Shown here: positions 1-10,139 of the stretch, piece by piece | How positions within the stretch are numbered: the first letter of the stretch is position 1 | Layout: the number at the start of each line of letters is the position of its first letter | NCBI RefSeq assembly: GCF_001665685.1 | Contig: NZ_LZTB01000006.1 | Span: 1-64,000 of the forward strand | DNA: 64,000 nucleotides | DNA from: Mycobacterium sp. 852013-50091_SCH5140682 | Lineage (GTDB): Bacteria > Actinomycetota > Actinomycetes > Mycobacteriales > Mycobacteriaceae | Direction: 5' to 3' | Program-made: the position numbers and the translations under genes | Notes under the pieces: model-generated | The model's input: only the letters and a program-made list of their open reading frames with translations | What the model was told of the DNA's origin: nothing | The model's database searches: none

Positions 1-90
1 GCCCAATCCTCCACAGTGATCACTCTCCAATCAGAAGGGTGCTCACTTTTCGACCGGAACTACCTGCTCACTTTTCGTCCGGAGCCGACA
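1..90. mobile_element. Terminal end of an IS21-family insertion sequence (partial)
   Basis: Two 18-base direct repeats, TGCTCACTTTTCGACCGG at 40-57 and TGCTCACTTTTCGTCCGG at 65-82, differ at one base and are spaced 25 bases apart. The block ends at base 90 in ...CCGACA, so the outward-reading end begins TGTCGG. Multiple short repeats behind a TG...CA terminus are typical of IS21-family ends. The transposase genes (istA/istB) and the other end lie left of the window, so neither the element name nor a target duplication can be given. The interrupted coding sequence next to it supports a real insertion boundary. Confidence 0.7.
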
Positions 91-300
91 CCCCTGAGCG
101 GCCGTGAAAACCCCGCCGTGTGGCCAGCATGCGTCGACGAATCGCGAATAGAAGATCGTCGCACTACTGCGGCGCTGCGCGTCGTCTGGAACCAACCAGC
201 GGTAGATCCGATCATCGAAGAAAGCCCCGCACATCGCATTGACAACCTGCGAACGCTCCTCAAGCGCCGCCGGATGAGGTTGCGCCAGAAAAATGGACAT
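91..300 (-). pseudogene. GNAT family acetyltransferase, N-terminal fragment cut by the IS element
   Basis: Reading leftward from the ATG at 300, about 70 codons encode an N-terminal segment resembling GNAT acetyltransferases: an early helix, then FDDRIYRWLVPD and a PHGGVFTA strand, as in small-molecule N-acetyltransferases whose substrate region begins this way. Homology stops at base 91, exactly where the IS21-type terminus begins. After that the frame runs on into IS sequence and stops at 43. The acetyl-CoA binding motif (Q/RxxGxG/A) that should follow is missing, so the product is almost certainly inactive. The assignment rests on a short segment and is moderate. Confidence 0.55.
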
Positions 301-367
301 GACCAACCATGTATCCGATGTCGTGATTCGACATGAGTAAGCCACTACTCGAACTGCCGCACGAATG

Positions 368-407
368 CGAAAACACCCCCGGCCCAACAGGACCAGGGGT
401 GTTTTCG
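368..407. terminator. Hairpin terminator between the cupin gene and the GNAT remnant
   Basis: A perfect 12-base inverted repeat (CGAAAACACCCC at 368-379, complement at 396-407) encloses a 16-base loop. It lies past the stop of the leftward cupin gene. The arms carry an A-rich and a T-rich edge, so it could act in both directions. Confidence 0.7.
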
Positions 408-470
408 GAGGCACTCCTCTTCACCCGGCTTGTCCACGACAGCGGTCTCGGTGGCGCCCGATTTCAGCCG

Positions 471-1046
471 TTAGGCATCAGCACCGGGCAGCTCTGCGCT
501 GTATCGCGGATAGATCGAGCGATACCCCCGTGCCCGGGCCAGCGGCGAGACGACCGGTCCTAGACCTCGGAGCGCCAGCCCCGCAAGTCCGGGCATTCCG
601 ATCTCGGCACGGAAGTCGTGCATGACCAGAACCGCCTGCAAGAAACTCGGGATTTGCGTGCGCGGGTTGAGTTTTCCGTCCCTGGCGAGGCCGAACCAGG
701 TCTCAAAGAACGTCTCCAGGTTGAGTGCCGGGTTTATCGTGACCACGACGGCAGCGGGATCGTCGAACGGATTTCCCCACACGTGGCCGGCACCGCGTGG
801 AACGATCACGGTCTCGCCTGCCTCCGCGATCCGCTTCTTGCCACTCGTCACGATCTGCACGCGACCGGCAGCAACCTCAAACCGTTCCTCTGCCCGAGGG
901 TGGGTATGTGGCCGAGGCAATGAGCCGCCGGGCGCCATTTCCAGCCTCACCTTCAGGTGTTCGCCTCTGGTCGTTGCGGAGGTCTCAAGGAAGGTGAGGC
1001 GTTCGCCGGTGAGCGGGTGATCGATTGTCTTACCTGCGTGTGCCAT
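471..1046 (-). CDS. Cupin domain protein
   Basis: The product is about 191 residues, a small single-domain cupin with a C-terminal helical extension. The metal-binding cupin motif 1 is visible as HTHPRAEERFEVAAGRVQI (two His and a Glu), and motif 2 as PRGAGHVWGNP. Cupins of this shape bind a divalent metal and may be dioxygenases, isomerases or sensors; the substrate cannot be read from the sequence. I chose the ATG at 1046 rather than the upstream ATG at 1079, which lies close to the groEL1 terminator and adds residues unlike the family. The gene is bounded by hairpins on both sides and so is probably its own transcription unit. Confidence 0.8.
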   Translation of the reverse strand: MAHAGKTIDHPLTGERLTFLETSATTRGEHLKVRLEMAPGGSLPRPHTHPRAEERFEVAAGRVQIVTSGKKRIAEAGETVIVPRGAGHVWGNPFDDPAAVVVTINPALNLETFFETWFGLARDGKLNPRTQIPSFLQAVLVMHDFRAEIGMPGLAGLALRGLGPVVSPLARARGYRSIYPRYSAELPGADA

Positions 1047-1104
1047 ATGTCCCCGCTTTTCGCAGATGAACACCCTCAAAGGCTGTTTCGATCAGTCTCG
1101 CAGA

Positions 1105-1142
1105 CGAATGCACCCCCGGTCGGAAAACCGGGGGTGCATTCG
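1105..1142 (-). terminator. Strong terminator after groEL1
   Basis: A perfect 16-base stem (1105-1120 with 1127-1142) encloses a 6-base loop. It begins 12 bases beyond the groEL1 stop codon. It has no long T tail, as is common in mycobacteria. Confidence 0.85.
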
Positions 1143-1153
1143 TCGGAAACTAC

Positions 1154-2782
<1,629 letters not shown>

Positions 2783-2795
2783 TTATCACGCATAC

Positions 2796-2840
2796 CGCCC
2801 CGGACATCGCCCGTACGCGTACGGGGATCTCCGGGGCGGG
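2796..2840 (-). other. Intercistronic hairpin between groES and groEL1
   Basis: A 10-base stem (2796-2805 with 2831-2840) surrounds an inner palindrome, CCCGTACGCGTACGGG, at 2811-2826. It sits between the groES stop and the groEL1 ribosome-binding region. Processing of the groES-groEL1 message in this interval has been reported in M. tuberculosis, and this structure is a natural candidate site. That link is inference. Confidence 0.6.
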
Positions 2841-2852
2841 ACACGAGTGCTT

Positions 2853-3152
2853 TTACTTGGAGACGACAGCCAGCACGTCGCGGGCCGACAGGATCAGGTA
2901 CTCCTCGCCGTTGTACTTGATCTCGGTGCCGCCGTACTTGCTGTAGATGACGGTGTCGCCCTCGGCAACGTCCAGGGGGATCCGCTTCTCGCCATCCTCA
3001 TCCCAGCGGCCGGGGCCAACTGCGACGACGGTGCCTTCCTGCGGCTTTTCCTTGGCGGTGTCAGGGATGACCAGACCGGAAGCGGTCGTGGTCTCGGCCT
3101 CGTTGGCCTGAACGAGGATCTTGTCCTCGAGTGGCTTGATGTTGACTGCCAC
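2853..3152 (-). CDS. groES: 10 kDa co-chaperonin GroES
   Basis: The 99-residue co-chaperonin caps the GroEL ring. From [11 protein letters not shown] to the C-terminal SARDVLAVV it matches mycobacterial GroES, including the mobile loop [11 protein letters not shown]. The start is the GTG at 3152, preceded by GGAGG about eight bases upstream. Longer readings of this frame to 3320 run through the CIRCE operator and are not coding. It is the first gene of the groES-groEL1 heat-shock operon. Confidence 0.97.
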
Positions 3153-3286
3153 GATGGAAGCCCTCCACTTGTCGGGGTGTGGATCCGGGGGGATCCCCAG
3201 ATGCCGGTTACCAGGTGTTCGTGGCATACGTCCGTGCCCTCGCTCCGTCGTCGCGGGTGCCGGCGCTGGGGTTGGCCGCGTGCCAC

Positions 3287-3318
3287 CTAGCACTCTATAC
3301 ATGCGAGTGCTAGCACTC
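3287..3318. promoter_or_regulatory. CIRCE operator for HrcA with an extra half-site, over the groES promoter
   Basis: CTAGCACTC (3287-3295), nine bases, then GAGTGCTAG (3305-3313) form a perfect CIRCE inverted repeat, the binding site of the heat-shock repressor HrcA. A further overlapping TAGCACTC at 3311-3318 makes a second, spacerless palindrome, GAGTGCTAGCACTC (3305-3318). Leftward -35 TTGAGT (3320-3315) and -10 TATAGA (3299-3294) candidates lie inside the element, which fits repression by promoter occlusion. Confidence 0.92.
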
Positions 3319-3389
3319 AAGGTTGGACCGTGATTGTTCGGCCGACTGTTCGTCCACGGCGAACACGGGGGCAGCCACCCCGCCCGCGA

Positions 3390-3845
3390 TCACCTCTGAT
3401 AGACGCTCGGATCGATCATGAGGTGCGCTGACACATCGCCAACCATCTCCACGTCGACCGTGCGTTGGGTGAAGTGCCAGCCCTGGTCATCGCGGGCGAA
3501 CGCGTCGAGGTAGCGCCCGACCACGATCGGTTGCACCGCAACCGTCTCGGTGGCCTGCACGACGACGAAGGTCGACCGCGCACTCGCCTGCCCGCCGTCG
3601 ATCTCCACGATCGGGTTGAGCACGAGATGGCGGGTCCGCGGGGTGTTGCCGTGTTCGGGATAGCGGCGGGTGCTCGATGCGAAGAGCTTCGCGATGTTCT
3701 CGGCGCCGGACGTGGCCGGCGACGCGGTACCGCCGAACGTCGCCCGCGCGAGCAGGTGCCCGACGCCGTCGAAGTCACCCGCGTCGATGAGCTCGGCATA
3801 GCGGTAGAGCAGTTCGGTGATCTCCAGCTTGTCCGCCGGGCTCAC
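3390..3845 (-). CDS. SnoaL-like / nuclear transport factor 2-like protein
   Basis: The product is about 151 residues with the SnoaL-like fold pattern: an N-terminal helix [20 protein letters not shown], then [15 protein letters not shown] and [19 protein letters not shown]. Members include polyketide cyclases, dehydratases and many proteins of unknown role; no specific reaction can be assigned. The GTG start at 3845 overlaps the tsaD stop codon (GTGA), so it is the last gene of the nnr-to-tsaD operon. Upstream residues in this frame lie inside tsaD and are not part of it. Confidence 0.82.
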   Translation of the reverse strand: MSPADKLEITELLYRYAELIDAGDFDGVGHLLARATFGGTASPATSGAENIAKLFASSTRRYPEHGNTPRTRHLVLNPIVEIDGGQASARSTFVVVQATETVAVQPIVVGRYLDAFARDDQGWHFTQRTVDVEMVGDVSAHLMIDPSVYQR

Positions 3846-4864
3846 GCCACCTGCCCCCGTACCACCGGCAGTCCGGGATCGCTCGCGGCATCCAGGGGTG
3901 AGGGCTGAGCTCCGGCGGCGATCAGATGCGCGGCGAACGACGCGATCATCGCGCCGTTGTCGGTGCACAACCGCGGACGCGGCACGCGTAGCGTCAAACC
4001 CGCTGCAGCGCAACGTTCTTCGGCGAGCTCGCGAAGGCGTGAGTTGGCGGCCACGCCGCCGGCGATCAACAGTGTGGAGACGCCGAGGTCGGTGGCCGCA
4101 CGCACGGCCTTACGCGTCAGCACGTCGGCAACCGCCTCCTGGAAGCCGGCGGCGATGTCGGCCTGCGACGCATCGGGATGTGCCTCCCAATGACGTGCCA
4201 CCGCGGTCTTCAGCCCCGAGAAACTGAACACGTACGGGTCGTCGCGCGGCCCCGTCATCCCCCGCGGGAAGACGATGGCGTCGCGGTTGCCGGTGCGGGC
4301 GAGATCGTCGAGCACCTTGCCGCCGGGATAGCCGAGCCCGAGCAGCCGGGCCACCTTGTCGTAGGCCTCACCGGCCGCGTCGTCGACGGTGCTGCCCAGC
4401 TCGACGATCGGCTCGCCCAGTGACCGGACATGCAGCAGGTGCGTGTGTCCGCCGGAGACCAGCAGCCCGACACTTTCCGGCAGCGGGCCGTGGTCGTAGA
4501 CGTCGGCGGCCAGGTGTCCGCCGAGGTGGTTGACGGCATAGAATGGCACGTTCCAGCCGGCCGCGTAGGCCTTGGCGGCGGCCACGCCGACCAGTAGCGC
4601 CCCGGCCAGTCCGGGACCGATGGTCGCGGCGACGACGTCGGGCCGCTCGATGCCCGCGGTGTCCAGGGCGCGCCGCATGGTCGGGCCGAGCGCTTCGAGA
4701 TGCGCGCGCGACGCGATCTCGGGGACGACGCCACCGAAGCGGGCGTGCTCGTCGACACTGGACGCGACTTCGTCGGCCAACAGCGTGATGGTTCCGTCGT
4801 CGGCAAGCTCGGCGATGCCGACTCCGGTTTCGTCGCAGGAGCTTTCGATGGCCAGGATGATCAT
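3842..4864 (-). CDS. tsaD: tRNA N6-adenosine threonylcarbamoyltransferase TsaD
   Basis: TsaD, 340 residues, transfers threonylcarbamoyl from the adenylate to A37 of ANN-decoding tRNAs, giving t6A. The N-terminal [15 protein letters not shown] and the metal-binding HLGGH motif in [11 protein letters not shown] are present, as is the nucleotide-binding SGGHTHLL. Length is normal. It overlaps rimI by four bases (ATGA), and tsaB and tsaE lie just upstream, so all proteins of the modification complex except the TsaC enzyme are encoded here. The older name is gcp (glycoprotease). Confidence 0.96.
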   Translation of the reverse strand: MIILAIESSCDETGVGIAELADDGTITLLADEVASSVDEHARFGGVVPEIASRAHLEALGPTMRRALDTAGIERPDVVAATIGPGLAGALLVGVAAAKAYAAGWNVPFYAVNHLGGHLAADVYDHGPLPESVGLLVSGGHTHLLHVRSLGEPIVELGSTVDDAAGEAYDKVARLLGLGYPGGKVLDDLARTGNRDAIVFPRGMTGPRDDPYVFSFSGLKTAVARHWEAHPDASQADIAAGFQEAVADVLTRKAVRAATDLGVSTLLIAGGVAANSRLRELAEERCAAAGLTLRVPRPRLCTDNGAMIASFAAHLIAAGAQPSPLDAASDPGLPVVRGQVA

Positions 4865-5325
4865 GATGGGCTCCCCGCGGGAAGGCGTTGCATGGTGTAC
4901 GCGTCGGCGCCGCTGGCTCGGTAATACCGTTTGCGCAGACCGATGTTGACGAATCCGACGCTCTCATAGAGCTTGATCGCCGGCACGTTGTCGGTCCGCA
5001 CCTCCAGGAAAACTGTTCCCCCCGAGGCGAATTCGAGCATCTCCTCAAGGAGCCTGCGGCCGATGCCCTGGCCTTGAAACTCGAGGTCGACACCGATGGT
5101 GTGCACTTCGTATTCGTAGGGACGGACCCGGCCAAGGCGGGAGATCCCGGCATAGCCGACCAGGCGCCCTTCACTGCGCGCAGCGATGTAGTGATTGTGT
5201 TTGGCGGCCAACTCGGCGAGGAAGGCCCGTGCCGGCCAGGGATCGTCCCCGGGGAACAGCTGGGATTCCAACTCGGCGCAGCGGTCCGCGTCGCCCTTGG
5301 TCAACGCGTCGTACGTGATGGTCAT
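4861..5325 (-). CDS. rimI: Ribosomal protein S18-alanine N-acetyltransferase RimI
   Basis: This is a 154-residue GNAT enzyme. The acetyl-CoA binding loop is visible as [14 protein letters not shown] following the HTIGVD strand, and [21 protein letters not shown] completes motif B. RimI acetylates protein N-termini, classically ribosomal S18. Its gene sits between tsaB and tsaD with four-base ATGA overlaps on both sides, the standard actinobacterial arrangement. Confidence 0.92.
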   Translation of the reverse strand: MTITYDALTKGDADRCAELESQLFPGDDPWPARAFLAELAAKHNHYIAARSEGRLVGYAGISRLGRVRPYEYEVHTIGVDLEFQGQGIGRRLLEEMLEFASGGTVFLEVRTDNVPAIKLYESVGFVNIGLRKRYYRASGADAYTMQRLPAGSPS

Positions 5326-5948
5326 TTGCGCGCCGCCACAGAGGGTTTGGCATCAGGCCGGCGCAGGTACAGCGGAATCAGCGGAGCCGGTTCGGCCCAG
5401 TCCCCCACCGCAGCGACGAGACCGTCGGGCGTCGGGTACACCGGTTCCAGCCGCGGCAGGTCGAACAACGCGGCGTGCTCGGGCGATCCCGCCACCTGGT
5501 CCGCCCCGGCGGGTACATCGGCGGGTGCGTTGACGGCGGGGCCGTCCACCCGCACCCCGTCGCGGTAGCGCGCCCAGTACACCTCGCGGCGACGGGCATC
5601 GGTGACCACCAGAACCTCACCAGAGGTGCGGATCCCGATGGCGTCGAGGCTGCACACGCCGTACACCGGGACACCGAGGGCGTGCCCGAACGCCGCGGCG
5701 CTGGCCATCCCGACCCGCAGCCCGGTGAACGGTCCGGGTCCGCAGCCGACGACGACGCCGTCGAGGTCGGCCACCGTGAGCCCGGCATCGCTCAGCGCGC
5801 CGAGAACATTCGGGGTGAGCTGCTCGGCATGCGCCCGGGGGTCGATGGTGACCCGTTCCGCCAGCATCGTCGCGGTGCCGTCGTCGGCACGCCGGACCAC
5901 CCCGGCGCTGACCGCCGGGGTGGCGGTGTCGATCGTCAGCAGGTTCAT
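5322..5948 (-). CDS. tsaB: tRNA t6A biosynthesis protein TsaB
   Basis: TsaB is a non-catalytic ASKHA-fold partner that dimerises with TsaD. The N-terminal LLTIDTATPAVSAGV and GCGPGPFTGLRVGMA are family signatures. The ATG at 5948 overlaps the tsaE stop (ATGA) and gives 208 residues. An in-frame ATG six codons upstream lies within tsaE and is less likely. The active site is not expected to be intact in this subunit. Confidence 0.94.
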   Translation of the reverse strand: MNLLTIDTATPAVSAGVVRRADDGTATMLAERVTIDPRAHAEQLTPNVLGALSDAGLTVADLDGVVVGCGPGPFTGLRVGMASAAAFGHALGVPVYGVCSLDAIGIRTSGEVLVVTDARRREVYWARYRDGVRVDGPAVNAPADVPAGADQVAGSPEHAALFDLPRLEPVYPTPDGLVAAVGDWAEPAPLIPLYLRRPDAKPSVAARK

Positions 5949-6412
5949 GGCGCGTTCCACTGCCACGTCACGGTACGGACCTCACTGTCGGGATCCCGGT
6001 CGATCCGGATGTCGAGATGATGATCGGACAGTCGCTCGGCCAGGCCCTCGCCCCACTCGACGACCACGACCGCGTCCTGGAGATCGGTGTCCAGATCCAG
6101 CGCGTCGAGTTCGCCCAGCAGGTCGGCCCCGGCATGGTCGAGCAGCCGGTACATGTCGACGTGGATCATCGCGGGCCGGTCGGCTTGGCGGGCCCGGTGC
6201 ACCCGGGCCAGCACGAAAGTCGGTGACACCACGGGTCCTTCGACATTCATCGCCTGGGCAATCCCCTTGGCCAGCACTGTCTTTCCCGCGCCCAACGGTC
6301 CGGACAGCACCACGACGTCCCCGGCGCGCAAACCGGCACCGAGAGTCGCGCCGAGGGCGATGGTGTCGTCGGCGGTGCTCGGTTGCGCGGTGCCCGCGGT
6401 GCGCTCAGTCAT
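5945..6412 (-). CDS. tsaE: tRNA t6A biosynthesis ATPase TsaE
   Basis: TsaE, 155 residues, is the P-loop ATPase that drives turnover of the TsaB-TsaD complex. The Walker A motif is GPLGAGKTVLAKG, followed by SPTFVLARVH and the Walker B-like VVVVEWGEGL. It overlaps the upstream hydrolase gene by eight bases and tsaB by four. Confidence 0.95.
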   Translation of the reverse strand: MTERTAGTAQPSTADDTIALGATLGAGLRAGDVVVLSGPLGAGKTVLAKGIAQAMNVEGPVVSPTFVLARVHRARQADRPAMIHVDMYRLLDHAGADLLGELDALDLDTDLQDAVVVVEWGEGLAERLSDHHLDIRIDRDPDSEVRTVTWQWNAP

Positions 6413-7517
6413 GGGGCCGAACCCGGTCGCGCACCCGCCGCGACAGCGTGACCAGTTTGGACGGGGTGGCCCGCTGGACCAGGCCGACCAGTGCGTCGTC
6501 GATCACCTCGGGCTCCTCCAGTTGCACCAGGTGGCCCGCGCCTCCGACGATCACCAACTCGGATTTGGGTAGCTGCGCGGCCATGGCCTCTGAGTATTCC
6601 ATCGGGGTGAGCAGGTCCCGGTCACCGCACGCGATCAACGTCGGCACCTTGGCCAGCACGGGCAGTGCCGCGGACTCGTCGTGCACCTCGAGTGCGTGCA
6701 GGAACTCCACCAGCGTGGCGATCGGCGTGCTGTGCATCATCTGCTCGGAGAACTCCACCACGCTCGGGCTGATCTTCTCGTCGCCGTAGGACGCGGCACG
6801 CAGGATCGGACCGATGACCGACCGCGCGGCACCACGGGTGCGATGCACCGTCTTCGGGGCGTATCGCGCGGCGAACCGCACGGCCTCCAACGCCGGGTTG
6901 CGCAGGATCTCGCCGAGCGGGGACCGCGTCACCCCTTCGGCAGCCGAGGCGATCAGCGCGGCACCGACCACCCGCGACGGGTAGCGCTTGGGGAACTGCC
7001 GGGCATGCGACAGCACGGTCATGCCACCCATCGAGTGGCCGACCAATACCACCGGGCCGCGCGGAACCGTCACCGCCAGTACGGATTCCAGGTCTTTGCC
7101 GAGCTGCTCGACGGTGTAGGTGTCGGGGTCCGACGTTCCCGATTGGCCGTGGCCACGCTGGTCGTAGAACACCATGCGCACCTGCGGGCCCCACTGTTCG
7201 GCCAGCCGGGCCCGCTGAAAGTGGAAGGCGCCCATCTGAAGACAGAACCCGTGCGCGAACACCACGGTCAGCGGCGCGTCGAGCGGCCCGACCTCCCGCA
7301 CCGCGAGCGGCACCCCGTCGGCGGTGGTGACGACCGAACTGCGGTCGGCGTCGAGAAGGCGGAAATTCTCACCGGCGTACGGGTCCTCTTTGAGCACCCG
7401 ACGCCCCAGCGACCGCGCCACCGAGGCACCGGCGACGGTGCCGACCGCGGTCAGCCCCGCTGCACCCGCCAGCCAGCGGGCCCGGTGATGATGCTCATCG
7501 GAGGCGCGTTCGCTCAA
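6405..7517 (-). CDS. Alpha/beta hydrolase with N-terminal membrane or signal segment
   Basis: The product is 370 residues. Residues about 14-33 ([20 protein letters not shown]) form a hydrophobic segment that may anchor it. The hydrolase core follows: oxyanion strand [10 protein letters not shown], nucleophile elbow GHSMGG, acidic residue in [10 protein letters not shown] and catalytic His in [11 protein letters not shown], so the triad is complete. The substrate is unknown; lipase or esterase activity is plausible. It overlaps alr by four bases and tsaE by eight, so it is translated with the cell-wall and t6A genes. Confidence 0.9.
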   Translation of the reverse strand: MSERASDEHHHRARWLAGAAGLTAVGTVAGASVARSLGRRVLKEDPYAGENFRLLDADRSSVVTTADGVPLAVREVGPLDAPLTVVFAHGFCLQMGAFHFQRARLAEQWGPQVRMVFYDQRGHGQSGTSDPDTYTVEQLGKDLESVLAVTVPRGPVVLVGHSMGGMTVLSHARQFPKRYPSRVVGAALIASAAEGVTRSPLGEILRNPALEAVRFAARYAPKTVHRTRGAARSVIGPILRAASYGDEKISPSVVEFSEQMMHSTPIATLVEFLHALEVHDESAALPVLAKVPTLIACGDRDLLTPMEYSEAMAAQLPKSELVIVGGAGHLVQLEEPEVIDDALVGLVQRATPSKLVTLSRRVRDRVRPHD

Positions 7518-8686
7518 TGGCTCTGGCCCGAAACGTAGCTGCGGACCACCCGGCCGCGTGGGCTGGTGACGATCTCGTAGTGGATGGTGTCGAGCAGATC
7601 CGCCCAGTCCTGCGCGGTGGATTCGCCCTGCGTACCCGGCCCGAACAGGATCGCGTCGTCGCCCTCGGTGACATCGGACGCATCAGGCCCGAGGTCGACG
7701 ACGAACTGGTCCATGCAGACCCGCCCGACGCCGCGCCGCAGTTTGCCCTTGATCAGCACGTCGATCCGGCCACTGAGGGCACGGAAGACACCGTCGGCAT
7801 AACCGAGCGGCAGCAGCGCCAGCGTGGTGTCACGGTCGGCGACCCACAGGTGACCGTAGGACACCCCGTCCCCGGCATGGACCGAACGCACCAGGGCCAC
7901 TGGGCATTTCAGGGTCATCGCGGGACGAAGGCCCATATCGCCGCGGTCGGGGACCGGGTTCAGGCCGTAGACCGCGACGCCGGGCCGCACCATGTCGAAC
8001 GCCAGGTCCGGCCGGGTCAGCACGGCCGGTGAGTTGCTCAGATGGGCGATCTCGACGGGGACCCCGTGCTCGCGCGCCTGGTCGCGCATCTCGGTCAACC
8101 GCTGCGCCTGCAGGCCGTTGAACGGGTGCTCGGGTACGTCGCCGTGCGCCAGGTGGCTCATGATCCCGCGCACCCGGATCGCACCGTCGGTGTGAGCACG
8201 GTGCAGGGCCGTCAGCATCGCGGGATAGTCGGCGGGACTCACCCCGTTGCGGCTGAGCCCCGTGTCGACCTTCACCGTCACGGTGGCGGGTGACCCGACT
8301 TCAGCGACCGCCGCGAGCACCTCGCCGAGTTGGCGCACCGATGACACCGCGACCTGGACATCGGCCGCGACGGCCGGGGCGAAGTCGGTGCCCGGTGGAT
8401 GCAGCCACGCCAGCACCGGCGCCGTGATCCCGCCGGCCCGCAGCGCCATCGCCTCGCCGACGGTGGCGACGCCGAGTTCGGCAGCCCCGGCGGCCAGCGC
8501 GGCGCGGCCGACCTGGACAGCTCCGTGCCCGTAGCCGTCGGCCTTGACCACCGCCATCACCTGCGCCGGCCCGGCCAGCTCGCGCAACACCGTTACGTTG
8601 TGCTCGACGGCGCCAAGATCCACCACTGCCTGCGGCGTGGTGTGCGGAGTCAGAGGGGTCGTGAGTTCGGTCGTCTGCATCGTCAT
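7514..8686 (-). CDS. alr: Alanine racemase
   Basis: The product is a PLP enzyme of about 390 residues that makes D-alanine for peptidoglycan. The PLP lysine lies in [14 protein letters not shown] near the N-terminus. The second catalytic Tyr region is [10 protein letters not shown], and LPLGYADG is conserved. I chose the ATG at 8686; another ATG lies two codons later, and the further upstream in-frame ATG at 8731 adds residues that do not fit the family. The gene is the known D-cycloserine target. It is followed by an overlapping hydrolase gene and preceded by gadB with a 59-base gap. Confidence 0.96.
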   Translation of the reverse strand: MTMQTTELTTPLTPHTTPQAVVDLGAVEHNVTVLRELAGPAQVMAVVKADGYGHGAVQVGRAALAAGAAELGVATVGEAMALRAGGITAPVLAWLHPPGTDFAPAVAADVQVAVSSVRQLGEVLAAVAEVGSPATVTVKVDTGLSRNGVSPADYPAMLTALHRAHTDGAIRVRGIMSHLAHGDVPEHPFNGLQAQRLTEMRDQAREHGVPVEIAHLSNSPAVLTRPDLAFDMVRPGVAVYGLNPVPDRGDMGLRPAMTLKCPVALVRSVHAGDGVSYGHLWVADRDTTLALLPLGYADGVFRALSGRIDVLIKGKLRRGVGRVCMDQFVVDLGPDASDVTEGDDAILFGPGTQGESTAQDWADLLDTIHYEIVTSPRGRVVRSYVSGQSH

Positions 8687-8745
8687 AATCACCGCCCGCC
8701 ATTGTCCCAGAAACGGCGAGCGGCCCCGCACCGGAGCGGGCGCGG

Positions 8746-10125
8746 TCAGTGCGTGAAGGGCTGCACCCGGTCGAAGAAACCACCCGGCTTGAGCTTGTCG
8801 AGGTGCCCCAGGGCCGTGATCATGTCCTCTTTGAGGGCCCGGGCCAGATCGGCCGAGAAACCCTCCCGGACCACGATCCGCAGCACGACGACGTCGGATG
8901 CGTCGTCAGGCATGGTGTAGGCGGGAACCTGCCAGCCGAACGCGCGCAGCGCCTGCGACACGTCGAACTCGGTGTACCCGGGTTCGCCGCTGAGCCGGAA
9001 GCTGATCACCGGGATGGCCGATCCGTCGGAGATGATCTCGAAGTGCTCGCTGGCGCGCAGCTCGTCGCCCAGCCAGCGGGCGGTCTGTGACAGGCACTGC
9101 ATGACCTGGGTGTATCCGGCCCGGCCCAGGCGCAGGAAGTTGTAGTACTGGCCCACCACCTGGTTACCGGGCCGGGAGAAGTTCAGAGTGAACGTCGGCA
9201 TGTCCCCGCCCAGGTAGTTCACCCGGAACACCAGGTCTTCGGGCAGGTGGTCTTTGCTGCGCCACACCACGAACCCGATGCCCGGGTAGGTCAGGCCGTA
9301 CTTGTGCCCGCTGACGTTGATCGACACCACCCGGGGCAGCCGGAAGTCCCACTCCAGGTCGGGGTGCAGGAACGGCACCACGAAGCCACCGCTGGCCGCG
9401 TCGACATGCACCGGGACGTCGACGCCTCCGCCGGCAGCCAACTCGTCGAGCGCCGCGCAGATCTCGGCGATGGGTTCGAGCTCACCGGTGAACGTGGTGC
9501 CCAGGATCCCCACGACACCGATGGTGTCCTCGTCGACCGCACCGAGCACCTGTTCGGGAGTGATGACATAGCGCCCCTCGGCCATCGGCAGATACCGCGG
9601 TTCCACGTCGAAGTAGCGGCAGAACTTCTCCCACACCACCTGAACGTTGGACCCCATCACCAGGTTGGGGGTGCGACCCTTCCACCCGTCGCCCACCTTC
9701 TCGCGCCAGCGCCATTTCAGGGCCAGGCCGGCCAGCATCACGGCTTCACTGGATCCGATCGTGGATACCCCGGTGGCGGTCGACGGGTCGTCGTCGCGCA
9801 GGTCTTCGGCATGGAAGAGGTCGGCGACCATGTTCACGCATCGCGTCTCGATCGCCGCGGTCGCCGGGTACTCGTCCTTGTCGATCATGTTCTTGTCGAA
9901 CGTCTCGGCCATCAGCTTTCCGGCCTCGTCGTCCATCCAGGTGGTGACGAACGTCGCGAGGTTCAGCCGCGAGCTGCCGTCGAGCATGAGTTCGTCGTGG
10001 ATGAACCGGTAGGCCGCGGCGGGTTCCATCGCGTCGTCGGGCAGGCGCAGCGCCGGCACCGGCGCCATGTCCAGCCGTCCGGTGTAGGCCGGGGCGACTT
10101 GGGCGTGGGAATGCTTGCGGGACAT
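8746..10125 (-). CDS. gadB: Glutamate decarboxylase
   Basis: This 459-residue PLP decarboxylase converts glutamate to GABA while consuming a proton. The PLP-binding lysine is in [15 protein letters not shown], preceded by [16 protein letters not shown]. The N-terminus [10 protein letters not shown] and the length agree with the actinobacterial GadB family. The ATG at 10125 lies 14 bases after the nnr stop, with a GGAAGGAA-type ribosome-binding site in between. The much longer upstream reading overlaps nnr and is rejected. Confidence 0.95.
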   Translation of the reverse strand: MSRKHSHAQVAPAYTGRLDMAPVPALRLPDDAMEPAAAYRFIHDELMLDGSSRLNLATFVTTWMDDEAGKLMAETFDKNMIDKDEYPATAAIETRCVNMVADLFHAEDLRDDDPSTATGVSTIGSSEAVMLAGLALKWRWREKVGDGWKGRTPNLVMGSNVQVVWEKFCRYFDVEPRYLPMAEGRYVITPEQVLGAVDEDTIGVVGILGTTFTGELEPIAEICAALDELAAGGGVDVPVHVDAASGGFVVPFLHPDLEWDFRLPRVVSINVSGHKYGLTYPGIGFVVWRSKDHLPEDLVFRVNYLGGDMPTFTLNFSRPGNQVVGQYYNFLRLGRAGYTQVMQCLSQTARWLGDELRASEHFEIISDGSAIPVISFRLSGEPGYTEFDVSQALRAFGWQVPAYTMPDDASDVVVLRIVVREGFSADLARALKEDMITALGHLDKLKPGGFFDRVQPFTH

Positions 10126-10139
10126 GGTGTTCCTTCCGG

